Below are positions 39,601-47,375 of a stretch of 64,000 bases of DNA, piece by piece; within the stretch, counting starts at the first letter, position 1; every line of letters starts with the position of its first letter. A program made the translations under genes and the position numbers. A model generated the notes under the pieces. It saw only the letters and a program-made list of their open reading frames with translations. It did not search any database and was not told where the DNA came from. Source of the stretch: an uncultured Planctomycetota bacterium (GTDB lineage Bacteria; Planctomycetota; Phycisphaerae; UBA1845; UTPLA1); NCBI GenBank assembly GCA_900696465.1, contig CAADGE010000048.1:124001-188000 (forward strand). Direction: 5' to 3'.

Positions 39601-39685
39601 CTTCGGCTCGCTCGAAAATCTCCCGACCGATGCGCTGCGTCGCCGCTTCAAGAGCCCGCCGATCCGTTACCGACACGTGTGGCAC
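36605..39685 (-). CDS. putA: Bifunctional proline dehydrogenase / glutamate semialdehyde dehydrogenase
   Basis: A 1026-residue enzyme that oxidises proline to pyrroline-5-carboxylate and then to glutamate. The FAD-barrel proline dehydrogenase half spans about residues 1-460 (NISIKLTGIVARFDP, VFINIDMEHY, VRLVKGAYWDAE). The aldehyde dehydrogenase half follows with FTGSSEVGERI, LGGKNSLIVDDDADIDE, catalytic Cys800 in SGQKCTSCSR and a C-terminal PFGGFGRSGLG. There is no N-terminal ribbon-helix-helix domain, so this is the bifunctional rather than the self-regulating trifunctional PutA. Starts at ATG 39685. It is transcribed alone in the window. Confidence 0.95.
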   Translation of the reverse strand: MPHVSVTDRRALEAATQRIGREIFERAEAASPPLWSLEYAQNQAMQWLTRSEDLKLRLFRFIEVLPALRSRKAIARHLQEYLGGDEAHPDLPLPAQFLLSYQNCESLRGLLAAWAAEFGCARAARQFVCGSTAEEAIRAVVRMRRQGMTFTLDVLGETVIADRVARELQTLYIHLIEKLSDVAPNWSLAPLLDDAPWGPLPRVNISIKLTGIVARFDPIDPEGTAKSVLDRLRPILSAARRRGVFINIDMEHYAVKDLTLEIYKRVLMEPEFRDWQDCGIVIQTYLRDADRDMSDLIDFVRRRGTPITVRLVKGAYWDAETANAIRSGWPIPVYTHKWESDAAFERVAAKMLEHADVIRPAFASHNVRSIAAVLAMEQHLGLPPRTVELQMLTGMGDQLKRAIVAMDQRLRIYSPFGNLITGMAYLIRRLIENTANESFLRQSFGAGVAIDRLLLEPIRHRTEGPPPLPRPILRDPDEYAEMNPFENESEVDFSRPDNRDAMMSALADARSRFDRRHPAIIDGAECDSEDWYASRNPSRPTEIVGHTAVCGRILADRAVIAARRSLESWAATSPGERASILTRAAERLHDRRFEAAAWLVYEVGKNWREAHGDVIEAIDYLRFYAYEMNRLTRRGRLRNFAGEANEYSYQPRGVAAVISPVSFPIALLTGMTAAALVAGNTVIVKPATSASVSAAWLVKLLHESGVPKGALHFVPGRGDEVGDYLVGHPEVDLIAFTGSSEVGERILESARCRRARHTYFKHVVADLGGKNSLIVDDDADIDEAVQATIASAFGFSGQKCTSCSRVIAVGDVHDEFLSKLVEAARGIVPAAADLPGTSVGPLIDEASLRRASEWVKIGKTEARCVLEGPSTRGTTAQDGYFFSPAIFTDVPPDARMAQEEILAPILAVIRAASFEKALDIAGSTPYALTAGVFSRSPAHIELARRRLFVGTLYLNRKTTVSRVDRQPFGGFGRSGLGVKTGGPDYLQNFMLPRTICENTMRHGFAPVIRGEEARKPTAEIGVASTQ

Positions 39686-39904
39686 AACTTTTTACCCCAG
39701 GGCCAGAGGAGTGTAGAGATCAGCGGCTAGGGTCGCAAGCGTTGCAGCCGGTCGCCGGAATCCATAGACTTCCGCATCATGAACCAAAGAGACTCTGGCC
39801 GGCATGATGTTCGGGTGCAACTGTATTCTACGCACGCAATTCATGTCGCCCGATTGGGTACCGTCTGCGGGACTAGGCGCGGAACGATCCGGCACCCTTC
39901 CTGC

Positions 39905-40627
39905 GTGATACGCGTTGTTTCACTTCGACAACGTCGGCATCGCGCAGCCGCTCGCGTGGCACTGGGCCTCATTCTCCTAGCAATCCTTATACCCGGATGC
40001 GAGGACAAGCGACGCCACGCGACCGGCAGAAGCGTGGATTTCGGGGAATCGGCATCACCCGTGGGAGCAGATGCGGGAGCAGATGCCGTCGCTATGGCGG
40101 TCCTCGATGCGCTGCGGGATGCCCAGTTAAGCCGTTCCCACGGCCTCGGGCATCCGGAGAGTCTGGCCGCCTATGAAGATGCCATGCGACGGCTGCGTTC
40201 CCTCGCTGCGACTGCGGAGATACACGAACAGTTGAAGTCGGCCGCCGTCTCTCTGGGGCTGCCAAAGAACCTGTCGGCCGAAGCGGCGGTGACTCATGCG
40301 ATTGAGAACTGGGTATCGATCGTCGCCCACTACGTCGAGGGCTATCAGATGGCTTCGCTGGGTGTCTCGGAAGTTGTTCCAAATGAACAGGCAGTAGCGT
40401 TTATCAACGCGGAAAACCCTGGCGACGCAAAGGAACTGGCGGAACTCCGTGACGGATCGTCCGGTGCCGCAGCATCTGCACCCGCCGATGATGAAATCAG
40501 ACAACAAGCCATCCGACGTGGCATCGTGCCGCCAGGTACGGCGGGCATCGAGATACGTCTCAAGAAGGTCGATGGCTCCTGGCGCGTGCTACGACTAGGC
40601 ATCGGCCCTGCTCGTCACGCCTCGTAA
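39905..40627 (+). CDS. Putative lipoprotein of unknown function
   Basis: A 240-residue protein with a basic n-region, a hydrophobic stretch VALGLILLAILIPGC and therefore a probable lipobox. The mature part is alanine- and acid-rich with an unassigned central helical domain (MRRLRSLAATAEIHEQLKSA) and a short C-terminal beta segment (IEIRLKKVDGSWRVLRLGI). The start is uncertain: GTG 39905 gives the best signal sequence, the frame is open back to ATG 39779, and no ribosome site is clear. No family is recognised. Confidence 0.55.
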   Translation: MIRVVSLRQRRHRAAARVALGLILLAILIPGCEDKRRHATGRSVDFGESASPVGADAGADAVAMAVLDALRDAQLSRSHGLGHPESLAAYEDAMRRLRSLAATAEIHEQLKSAAVSLGLPKNLSAEAAVTHAIENWVSIVAHYVEGYQMASLGVSEVVPNEQAVAFINAENPGDAKELAELRDGSSGAAASAPADDEIRQQAIRRGIVPPGTAGIEIRLKKVDGSWRVLRLGIGPARHAS

Positions 40628-41130
40628 TTCAGCCGATTCGACTGTTCTGGTCGAAGAGTTGTTCGAGCCGGGGGCACTTCGGCAGATACCACCTACGCAC
40701 TGGCATTTTTCGGATAATTGGCCAGCAATCTGGGTTCAAGGGCATGGCTTGCATTTTTTCTACCAGTTTTGCGAAGTCGTAAACAATTGTCACATAAGAA
40801 CCTATGTGATTAACACCCTCAATTTTCAATCGAATTAATCTCCGCGCAAGAAATGCGCACGGCTTCAAGTTTTTGGGGCACGTAGTCCGATCTTGTATTT
40901 GTCTATGTTACCTAAGTTATCTAGACTATCCAGTCATCCTAATATATCGTGTCTGGCATTAAGGCGGCTGACTGGTGGCTGGGGTAGCAATGGCGATGGT
41001 CACCCTGTGGGAAGCAGGGCTTGAAGAGGTCAGAGGAGAGTCGGCGCGGTCAGAGCCCTGTCGGAGTCGGGACTCTGTAAGTGAGCGAAAAGCTCATTCG
41101 TGATGCCGGCAAGCCAGGAGAGTTCGACGC
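40628..41130. other. Intergenic region with an AT-rich core
   Basis: About 500 bases with no convincing gene. The core (about 40740-40935) is clearly more AT-rich than its surroundings and holds CACATA-N6-TATGTG and several TATC/TAAG motifs. The last 80 bases before the next gene contain two small hairpins (GAGTC-GG-GACTC, TGAGC-GAAA-AGCTCA) and AAGCCAGGAG at 41111-41120, which may simply be the ribosome site. Confidence 0.4.
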
Positions 41131-41865
41131 ATGGCGATGAATCAGTTGCTCAGTCAGTATCTCGATCCACTGCTTCAGGGTAAGCGCTCCGATTGTCGTG
41201 AGCTGGTCAAGACCGCGCTGCAGGACGGCGCCGAACCGCGCGTACTCTACCGGGAGTTGATATGGCCGGCCATGGAGCGCGTGGATCGCCTCTATCGCGA
41301 GGATCGCATCAATCTCGCGGCCGAGCACATGGCAACCCGAATCAACCGCACGGTAGCAGATCATTTGCAGAGTCGATTGGATCGAAAGCCCTCGATTGAC
41401 AAATGCATATTGATTACCTGTGCGCCGGGCGAGCCCGAGGAACTCAGCGCTCAGATGTGTGCTGATCTGTTCGAAGCCGACGGCTGGGATGTCTTCTTCC
41501 TGGGCGGGGGAGTTCCGGAAGATGAAGTCGTTTCGCTGGCGGGTCAGATCCAACCGGACATCCTGCTGATCTTCGGCAGTCGTCCGCAGGATGCGCCCAA
41601 TGTGCGCGTGCTGATCGACCGAATTCGCGAAATTGGGGCTTGTCCGAAGATGAACATTATGGTGTCAGGAGGCGTGTTCAACCGTGCGGCAGGTCTTTGG
41701 AAGGAAGTAAAGGCGGATCTCTTCGCGGAGACGGCAGCGGAGGCCCTTGAGCTGGCGATCGAGGCGCCGCCACGCATGTCGGATACGCGACCGGCGGGCG
41801 CTCCCAAGAAGCGACGTCGACGAAGACGCCCGCCGCTCCTGGCGCAGGTCGAGGGGCATTGCTGA
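41131..41865 (+). CDS. Cobalamin-binding-domain protein lacking the axial histidine
   Basis: A 244-residue cytoplasmic protein. Residues 1-85 match the helical B12-binding-2 cap (ELIWPAMERVDRLYRED then LAAEHMATR). Residues 90-205 match the B12-binding Rossmann domain (APGEPEELSAQMCADLFEADG, then WDVFFLGGGVP, LLIFGSRP, MVSGGVF). In corrinoid proteins and CarH-type sensors the loop reads GExHExG; here it is GEPEELS, so the cobalt-ligating histidine is replaced. The C-terminal tail is arginine-rich (KKRRRRRRPP). A sensor or scaffold use of the fold is inferred; whether cobalamin still binds is open. ATG 41131 and 41137 are both possible. Confidence 0.8.
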   Translation: MAMNQLLSQYLDPLLQGKRSDCRELVKTALQDGAEPRVLYRELIWPAMERVDRLYREDRINLAAEHMATRINRTVADHLQSRLDRKPSIDKCILITCAPGEPEELSAQMCADLFEADGWDVFFLGGGVPEDEVVSLAGQIQPDILLIFGSRPQDAPNVRVLIDRIREIGACPKMNIMVSGGVFNRAAGLWKEVKADLFAETAAEALELAIEAPPRMSDTRPAGAPKKRRRRRRPPLLAQVEGHC

Positions 41866-42049
41866 TTGGATTGGAAGAACCGGATTTCATGAGTGCGGCC
41901 TGTCGCGGCGCGGAGCGCTTCGATGGGCTGCTTTCTTTGTTGGTGACCATCCGGGATTGGACAGCTGATAGCTTCGGGGATAAAAGGAGGCGAGTGGCGT
42001 TGACCGTGGATGGTGCCGCACGCGCCACCGACTTCGAGAACCCCACGCT

Positions 42050-43393
42050 GTGAAACCAAAACCAACCGGACGCTCCGATCGCAGGACGGGCTCGGCCTCC
42101 CGGACCGGAGATGGTACGCGTCGCACCGGCGTCGGGCGACCGCGCTTTGAGAGAACGCCAGAGCGAGGACCTGAGGATGCGAAGATCGCTTCGACCTTCG
42201 TCTCGCCGTGGGTCCAGCTTCGTTCAGGCACGGGTCATCCGTTCATTTATCAACGCATGATCGGCCGTGCAGACTCGGCGGCAACGCCGGGCGACGTGGT
42301 GAACATCTACGACAAGGCCGGCGCCTTCTTTGGTCGCGGGTTGTACAACCCGAAGTCCCAGATCAGTGTGCGCGTCCTCACACACGAAGATCGACCGATT
42401 GACGAGGGCTTCTGGCAGACATCCTTGGCCCGAGCGGTTGAGCTTCGCCGTCGGCTACAGCTTGACCATGTGACCGATGCGTATCGGCTGGTACATGCGG
42501 AGGGCGACGGGCTCAGCGGACTGATCGTCGAGCGCTACGCGGATTGCCTCGTCTTTGAGTTGTTCTCGCTGGGCATGTTTCAACGCGTTTCCCTCCTGTC
42601 GAAGCTCCTGTGTGCACAGCTTGGCCCGCCGAAATCCCTGGATCGACCTGCGCAGGAGGGTGGCACCTGGCGGGTTGCAGTCCGTGCCGATGCGGCCGTG
42701 GAGCGTGCCGAGGGCTTTTCACCGACGGCTGCAGATCGCGCGGTGACCGGTCGACTCGTCATCCGGGAGCATGGCATTCGCTATCGTGTGGACGTGGCCG
42801 GAGGCCACAAGACCGGTTTCTTCTGCGATCAGCGAGATAATCGCTTGCGCTTCGCTTCGCTCTGCCGCGATGCCGATGTACTGGACCTTTGCTGTTACAC
42901 GGCGGGATTCGGGCTGGCTGCTCGGTTGCTGGGCCACGCACGGGAAGTCACCAGCGTCGATCTTGATGAGTCGGCGCTGGCCGTCGCACAGGACAATGTG
43001 CATCTCAACAATGCAAGAATCCATCTCGTGCACTCGGATGCCTTCATCTACCTTCGGCAGATGATGGCCAACGGGCGCATGTACGACAGCGTGGTGCTCG
43101 ATCCGCCCAAATTTGCCAATGCGCGCGATGCCATCGATGAGGCCCTTCGCAAGTACCACGATCTGAACAACCTGACGATGCGGGTGGTCAAGCCCGGCGG
43201 CTTTCTGCTGACCTGTAGTTGCAGCGGTCTGGTCTCGCGCGAAGTGTTCATGCAGACTGTGCAGAAGGCGGCGCGGTCAGCAGGGCGGCGCGTGCAGATA
43301 CTCGATGTCACCGGGGCAGGGCCGGATCACCCGATCATGCCGAACTGTCCGGAATCCGCCTATCTGAAGGCCATCTGGCTACGAGTGCTCTGA
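42050..43393 (+). CDS. rlmI: RlmI-like 23S rRNA (cytosine-C5) methyltransferase
   Basis: A 447-residue SAM-dependent RNA methyltransferase. After a basic disordered N-terminus (about 45 residues) comes a PUA domain (VSPWVQLRSGTGHPFIYQRM). A bridging EEHG-like domain follows (LVHAEGDGLSGLIVERY), then the Rossmann methyltransferase. The methyltransferase shows GHKTGFFCDQRDNR, VLDLCCYTAGFGLAA (SAM motif I), VVLDPPKFA (motif IV) and a C-terminal LLTCSCSG carrying the catalytic cysteines. RlmI modifies C1962 of 23S rRNA. The GTG at 42050 opens the frame; no clear ribosome site. It is 13 bases from the transporter gene. Confidence 0.9.
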   Translation: MKPKPTGRSDRRTGSASRTGDGTRRTGVGRPRFERTPERGPEDAKIASTFVSPWVQLRSGTGHPFIYQRMIGRADSAATPGDVVNIYDKAGAFFGRGLYNPKSQISVRVLTHEDRPIDEGFWQTSLARAVELRRRLQLDHVTDAYRLVHAEGDGLSGLIVERYADCLVFELFSLGMFQRVSLLSKLLCAQLGPPKSLDRPAQEGGTWRVAVRADAAVERAEGFSPTAADRAVTGRLVIREHGIRYRVDVAGGHKTGFFCDQRDNRLRFASLCRDADVLDLCCYTAGFGLAARLLGHAREVTSVDLDESALAVAQDNVHLNNARIHLVHSDAFIYLRQMMANGRMYDSVVLDPPKFANARDAIDEALRKYHDLNNLTMRVVKPGGFLLTCSCSGLVSREVFMQTVQKAARSAGRRVQILDVTGAGPDHPIMPNCPESAYLKAIWLRVL

Positions 43394-43406
43394 AAAGGGG
43401 GGCGAC

Positions 43407-44339
43407 TTGTCCGCGGTACGACTTCGCCTGGCCCTCTCCCTCATGATCATGGCCTTCATCGGCGGACTGACGCCGATCGCCGCGCGGATGGCGGTGGCAG
43501 ACCTGCCACCGATGTTGGTGGCCTGGGTTCGTTTCGCCACGGCCGGGCTGCTCTTATGGCTGACGCTGCGGGTTCGCGGGCAGGAACTCGGATTCCGGCG
43601 CGCTCACGTAGCAGGCCTGTTGCTGCTGGCGGCCTTGTGCGTGCCTATTAATCAGCTTGGTTTCCTCGGCGGTGTCAAGTTGGCGAACGCATCGCATGCC
43701 GCGCTTTTCTATGCCATGACGCCGGTGCTCGTCTTCTGGGGTTCGGTGCTGGCTCGTCGGGCACAGTTCTCCGGCCTGATGTTCGCCGGCGCATTGCTTG
43801 CCTTTGCCGGAGCCGCTTGCGTGCTATGGCCATCGCTGGTGCTCGCGCCTGCTGAAGGTGGGCGCTGGCAGTCGATGCTGACCGGTGATCTGCTGTTGAT
43901 CCTGGCGATCGTGTCCTGGGCGGCCTTCATCGTCGCGAGCAAGATGTTTCTGGAGACGTATGGCGCCCTGCAGACGCTCACGGCGGTCTTTCTGCTGGGA
44001 GCACTCATTCACACGCCGCTGGGTCTATGGTCACTTCGTGATTTCGCATGGAATGACATAACGCGGTCATCCCTGTTGGGCTTTCTCTTCATTACCTGCA
44101 TCAGCAGTTATGCCGGATACCTTCTCACCTACGTCGTCATCGCCCGATACGACGCAACCCGGGCGATGATCGTGGTCAATGTGCAGTTTCTGCTCACCGT
44201 TGTGATCGAATGGGCGGCCTTCAATGAGCCGCTGACTCTTTACTTCGCAGCCGGCTCGGTGCTGATCTTCGCCGCGATCGGGCTCGACATCGCTACGGTC
44301 GGGCGTCGGGCACGCGCACATGCGGTCGGACGCGAATAA
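43407..44339 (+). CDS. EamA/DMT-family transporter
   Basis: A 310-residue inner-membrane protein with about ten membrane helices in two EamA repeats. The first has PIAARMAVADLPPMLVAWVR and ANASHAALFYAMTPVLVFWG; the second has LLLILAIVSWAAFIVASKMF and FLFITCISSYAGYLLTYVVIA. Members export metabolites or take up nucleotide sugars and amino acids; the substrate is not predictable. The TTG at 43407 is chosen because GGGGG lies about six bases upstream; the next ATG is inside the first helix. Confidence 0.88.
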   Translation: MSAVRLRLALSLMIMAFIGGLTPIAARMAVADLPPMLVAWVRFATAGLLLWLTLRVRGQELGFRRAHVAGLLLLAALCVPINQLGFLGGVKLANASHAALFYAMTPVLVFWGSVLARRAQFSGLMFAGALLAFAGAACVLWPSLVLAPAEGGRWQSMLTGDLLLILAIVSWAAFIVASKMFLETYGALQTLTAVFLLGALIHTPLGLWSLRDFAWNDITRSSLLGFLFITCISSYAGYLLTYVVIARYDATRAMIVVNVQFLLTVVIEWAAFNEPLTLYFAAGSVLIFAAIGLDIATVGRRARAHAVGRE

Positions 44340-44378
44340 GCCGTGCGGATGCTTCGTGCGTAATGATGGGCCGCTACG

Positions 44379-44744
44379 CTAGAGGAACGCCATTCCGTAG
44401 GTACGAAGCAAGTCAGGCAGCACTTCCGTGAATTTCGATCTCGGCAAGACCTGCTGCGCCCCGGCACTTCGTGCATCGTCACGCGCGCTGCCGTCGACAT
44501 GAGAATAGTATGCAACAATCTGCGGAAGGGGATTCTGTTGAGCCGCCCGCCGCAGGCAGTCGCAGGCAAGTTCACGCGGCAAAGCCATGTCCACGATGAC
44601 CAGTCGCGCTTCACCGGACGTCAGCGCCTGTTCGAACGCTTCCGTCGATTGAACGACCTGCACGGGGACGCCCAGTGCCTGACCGGTGCCGCTGATTTTC
44701 GATGCAAAGATGAGCTCTCGCGTGGCGGCGATCACGACCGGCAT
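44379..44744 (-). CDS. Receiver-like domain protein with degenerate acidic pocket
   Basis: A 121-residue single-domain protein resembling a response-regulator receiver. The phospho-acceptor aspartate is present (LVIVDMALPRE), as is a late lysine (PRSKFTEVL). However, the N-terminal strand (VVIAATRELIFASKI) lacks the paired acidic residues that bind magnesium. It may be a pseudo-receiver or an atypical one. AAGGA lies eight bases before the ATG at 44744. No kinase is adjacent. Confidence 0.7.
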   Translation of the reverse strand: MPVVIAATRELIFASKISGTGQALGVPVQVVQSTEAFEQALTSGEARLVIVDMALPRELACDCLRRAAQQNPLPQIVAYYSHVDGSARDDARSAGAQQVLPRSKFTEVLPDLLRTYGMAFL

Positions 44745-44916
44745 GGCTGAGTCCTTTCGTTGCAATGTTGGCATAAGAACAGCGCGAGGACGATGCGTCA
44801 ACGCGGCGTATCACCGATGCCGGCGACGCGCCAGCGGCTTGACGTATTCCAGCGGCGGTTTGAGAATTGCATGTGTCGAACCGGCCGAAGGCATGGGCGA
44901 CGGGAGGTGTAAGGCA

Positions 44917-45291
44917 ATGGCCAGACATTCACCAAGATTTCTGAAGCTGGTGGCAGAGTCGAAGCAGGGCGTCCGCGAATTGACGATCGAGGATGTGAAG
45001 CCACGGCTCGATCGCGGCGAATCCTTCCATCTCGTGGATGTTCGCGAGGAAAGCGAATGGGCCGCGGGGCATCTCCCGAATGCCGCCCATCTGAGCCGGG
45101 GAATCATCGAGCGCGACATCGAGCAACGCATTCCCGATCTGAACGCAGAGATCATCCTGTACTGCGGCGGCGGCTATCGATCGGCGCTGACCGCCGAGAG
45201 TCTGATGAAAATGGGTTACCGAAATGTCTTTTCGATGGACGGCGGCTATCGCGCCTGGTGTGAGGCGGGCTATCCGGTGATCAAGGGATAG
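44917..45291 (+). CDS. Rhodanese-like domain protein
   Basis: A 124-residue cytoplasmic single rhodanese domain. FHLVDVREESEWAAGHLPNA is the entry motif, and the active loop is ILYCGGGYRSALTAESL with the sulfur-carrying cysteine. MDGGYRAWCEAGYPV completes the fold. GGAGGT at 44903-44908 precedes the ATG at 44917 by eight bases, which fixes the start far inside a longer open frame. Role is sulfur transfer; partner unknown. Confidence 0.92.
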   Translation: MARHSPRFLKLVAESKQGVRELTIEDVKPRLDRGESFHLVDVREESEWAAGHLPNAAHLSRGIIERDIEQRIPDLNAEIILYCGGGYRSALTAESLMKMGYRNVFSMDGGYRAWCEAGYPVIKG

Positions 45292-45404
45292 CAGTGCATG
45301 CAACCGCAATCTTGCCGGACGGCGCTGTTGCATTGCACTTTGCGAATGCTGTTGAAACTACGCTGACCTTCGCGTTGACGGGGCTTCCGTCGCTATGATC
45401 TCGC

Positions 45405-45857
45405 ATGGTTCCTACTGTCGACGCAGACAGGGCAAACGATTCAGGCGATGCGTCTGCGATCATCGTCTACGATGGCCAATGTGCATTCTGCGAACGACAG
45501 GTAGAGCGTATCCGAAAGCAGGATCGTTATGGCCGCTTTGAATATGTGGCTTGGCAGTCCACACAGATGAACGAGCGCTTCGCGCGACTGGTTGAGGGTG
45601 AGCTGGGAAGCGGCATCCGGCTCATCCTGCCGGATGGGCGCATCCTCATCGGTGCGGATGCCGTGCATGGCATTGCGCAACGACTTGACGGATGGCGACG
45701 TCTCGCGTGGATCTATCGGGTGCCGCTCGTTCATTCGCTCTGCCGCGCGTTTTATCGCTGGATTGCTGCGAATCGGTATCGGATTGCAGGACGCTGTGAT
45801 GCGCGCAGTTGCGATAAGCTGACGCGGGAGCATCGCGAACCGCCGGAGACATTGTAA
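45405..45857 (+). CDS. DCC-family thiol-disulfide oxidoreductase-like protein (DUF393)
   Basis: A 150-residue protein with the family signature YDGQCAFCERQV (D-x-x-C-x-x-C). The DUF393/DCC family also has the middle GADAVHGIAQRL and a helical end; here the C-terminus carries two more cysteines (GRCDARSCDKL). The redox role is inferred from the CxxC motif only. It ends two bases before the BtuF-like gene, so the two are co-transcribed. Confidence 0.85.
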   Translation: MVPTVDADRANDSGDASAIIVYDGQCAFCERQVERIRKQDRYGRFEYVAWQSTQMNERFARLVEGELGSGIRLILPDGRILIGADAVHGIAQRLDGWRRLAWIYRVPLVHSLCRAFYRWIAANRYRIAGRCDARSCDKLTREHREPPETL

Positions 45858-45859
45858 CG

Positions 45860-46801
45860 ATGAGCGGCTTACGGATTGCATCCCTGCTGGCGAGTGGCAC
45901 GGAGATCGTTTTCGGGATCGGTCTGGGTGATCAACTGGTGGCCGTGAGTCACGAGTGCGACCACCCGTCCGAAGTGGCAGGTCGTCCGCGTGTAACCTAT
46001 GCCAATGTCAATTCCGCTGCCGACAGCCGCCGGATCGACGAGCAGGTACGCACGATGTGTGCGCAGGGTGAACCGCTCTATGGGATCGATGAGGCGAAAC
46101 TCGCGGCATTGCGACCGGATGTCATCCTGACGCAGGCGCAGTGCGATGTCTGCGCCGTGCGCTACGAGGATGTGATGACGCTTGTCGGTCGCGTGCCGGC
46201 CCTGCGCGAGACACGTGTGACTGCCTTGAATCCCACACGACTGCGTCATGTGTTTGAGGACATCCTCCGTGTGGCCGAATCATGCGGCGTCGCTGAGGCG
46301 GGCCGAAGTTATGTGGATTCGCTGAAGTCCCGCGTCGCCGCGGTCGAAGTTCGCGTACGCGAGAACCTGCCGATCGATCAACGTGTCCGAGCGGCTTGTC
46401 TGGAATGGCTCGATCCGCCCATGCTTTCGGCCAACTGGATGCCGGATCTGATCGAGCTGGCCGGAGGGCGCTGCGAACTGACGTCGGCCGGCGCACACAG
46501 CGGATACGCCGACTGGGATGAAATCCGACGATTTGATCCCGAGGTGGTCGTGCTCATGCCCTGCGGTTTTGATCTTGCCCGGACATTGAGCGAGGCAACC
46601 GTCGTGCAAACCAGGCCGGGTTGGAGGAAACTGACAGCGGTACAGAACGGTCGCGTGTTTGCCGTCGACGGAAATGCCTATTTCAACCGGAGCGGCCCGC
46701 GAATGGTGGACAGTCTGGAGATGCTCGCAGGTATTTTACATCCGGGGCTGTTCGATGGTGTGCTGACGCGATTCGAGCATGCCTGCAGGCCATTGTTCTG
46801 A
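45860..46801 (+). CDS. BtuF-like cobalamin/siderophore-binding fold protein, apparently cytoplasmic
   Basis: A 313-residue class III substrate-binding protein fold. It opens RIASLLASGTEIVFGIGLGD followed by QLVAVSHECDHP and has ALRPDVILTQAQCDVCAV. Its second lobe has ALNPTRLRHVFEDILRVAE, RRFDPEVVVLMPCGFDL and FAVDGNAYFNRSGPR. These are typical of the cobalamin-binding BtuF relatives. There is no signal peptide or lipobox, so it is probably not a transport component as encoded. No ABC permease or ATPase is adjacent. The substrate could be a corrinoid or a different ligand. Confidence 0.8.
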   Translation: MSGLRIASLLASGTEIVFGIGLGDQLVAVSHECDHPSEVAGRPRVTYANVNSAADSRRIDEQVRTMCAQGEPLYGIDEAKLAALRPDVILTQAQCDVCAVRYEDVMTLVGRVPALRETRVTALNPTRLRHVFEDILRVAESCGVAEAGRSYVDSLKSRVAAVEVRVRENLPIDQRVRAACLEWLDPPMLSANWMPDLIELAGGRCELTSAGAHSGYADWDEIRRFDPEVVVLMPCGFDLARTLSEATVVQTRPGWRKLTAVQNGRVFAVDGNAYFNRSGPRMVDSLEMLAGILHPGLFDGVLTRFEHACRPLF

Positions 46802-46809
46802 TCGAGCAG

Positions 46810-47268
46810 TTACTTCGCGGATAGTCCGGCCTTGCGGAGGATGCGACGTAACCCTGCGACGTCCGATTCATCGAATGCGCCCACCTCGTGGCTGTCGAGA
46901 TCGAGCACGCCCCAGCAGGTGTCATCCTCATTCACCAGCGGCAGGACAACCTCTGAGCGATCACGCGGATCACAGGCGATGTAGTTTTCTCCAAGCTCGG
47001 CGACGTCACGCACCAGCAGGGGGTTGCGACTGACGAAGGCCTTCCCGCAGGCACCGTGCAGACCGATCGGAGAGCAGGCGGGCTTGTCTCGCCGTGGGCC
47101 AAGGATCAGTTCGTCGCCACCTACGTGCAAATAAAAACCGACCCATGAAACGCCCGTGGGGTGCAGGAGTTCCCAGAGCAGATCGACGACCTTCTGCATG
47201 CGCAGATTTCGATCTGCCAGCGGCGATTCAGGGAGCAAAGCGAGGATTTGCGGGTAAGGGCGCTGCAT
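46810..47268 (-). CDS. msrC: Free methionine-(R)-sulfoxide reductase (GAF fold)
   Basis: A 152-residue GAF-domain reductase repairing free Met-R-sulfoxide. The three catalytic or resolving cysteines of fRMsr are all present: Cys65 (DKPACSPI), Cys74 (HGACGKAF) and Cys99 (YIACDPRDRSE). WVGFYL (42-47) and CWGVLDLDSHE follow the family pattern. The usual length is about 150-165 residues. The frame extends upstream to 47346 but the conserved region begins at MQRPYPQIL; no ribosome site decides between starts. It is convergent to the BtuF-like gene, eight bases away. Confidence 0.85.
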   Translation of the reverse strand: MQRPYPQILALLPESPLADRNLRMQKVVDLLWELLHPTGVSWVGFYLHVGGDELILGPRRDKPACSPIGLHGACGKAFVSRNPLLVRDVAELGENYIACDPRDRSEVVLPLVNEDDTCWGVLDLDSHEVGAFDESDVAGLRRILRKAGLSAK

Positions 47269-47375
47269 GAGCGGCGAGTATCTTCGCAGCTCGCTCTCGC
47301 CGCAAGCACGGAGCGTTCCGCGAAGCGACATACGCATCAAGATCACTGTCGAGAGTCAGTCAGATTGTGAAACAC

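Noticed and set aside
40629-40868. 79-codon minus-strand frame beginning TTG
   Set aside because: No ribosome site, no recognisable motif, and it lies in the AT-rich intergenic part.
40981-41130. Cobalamin riboswitch upstream of the B12-domain gene
   Set aside because: Only the AAGCCAGGAG fragment resembles the conserved box; the other conserved elements are missing and the fragment can be a ribosome site.
41859-42053. 64-codon frame between the B12-domain and RlmI genes
   Set aside because: Weak TTG start without a ribosome site and no family signal; treated as intergenic.
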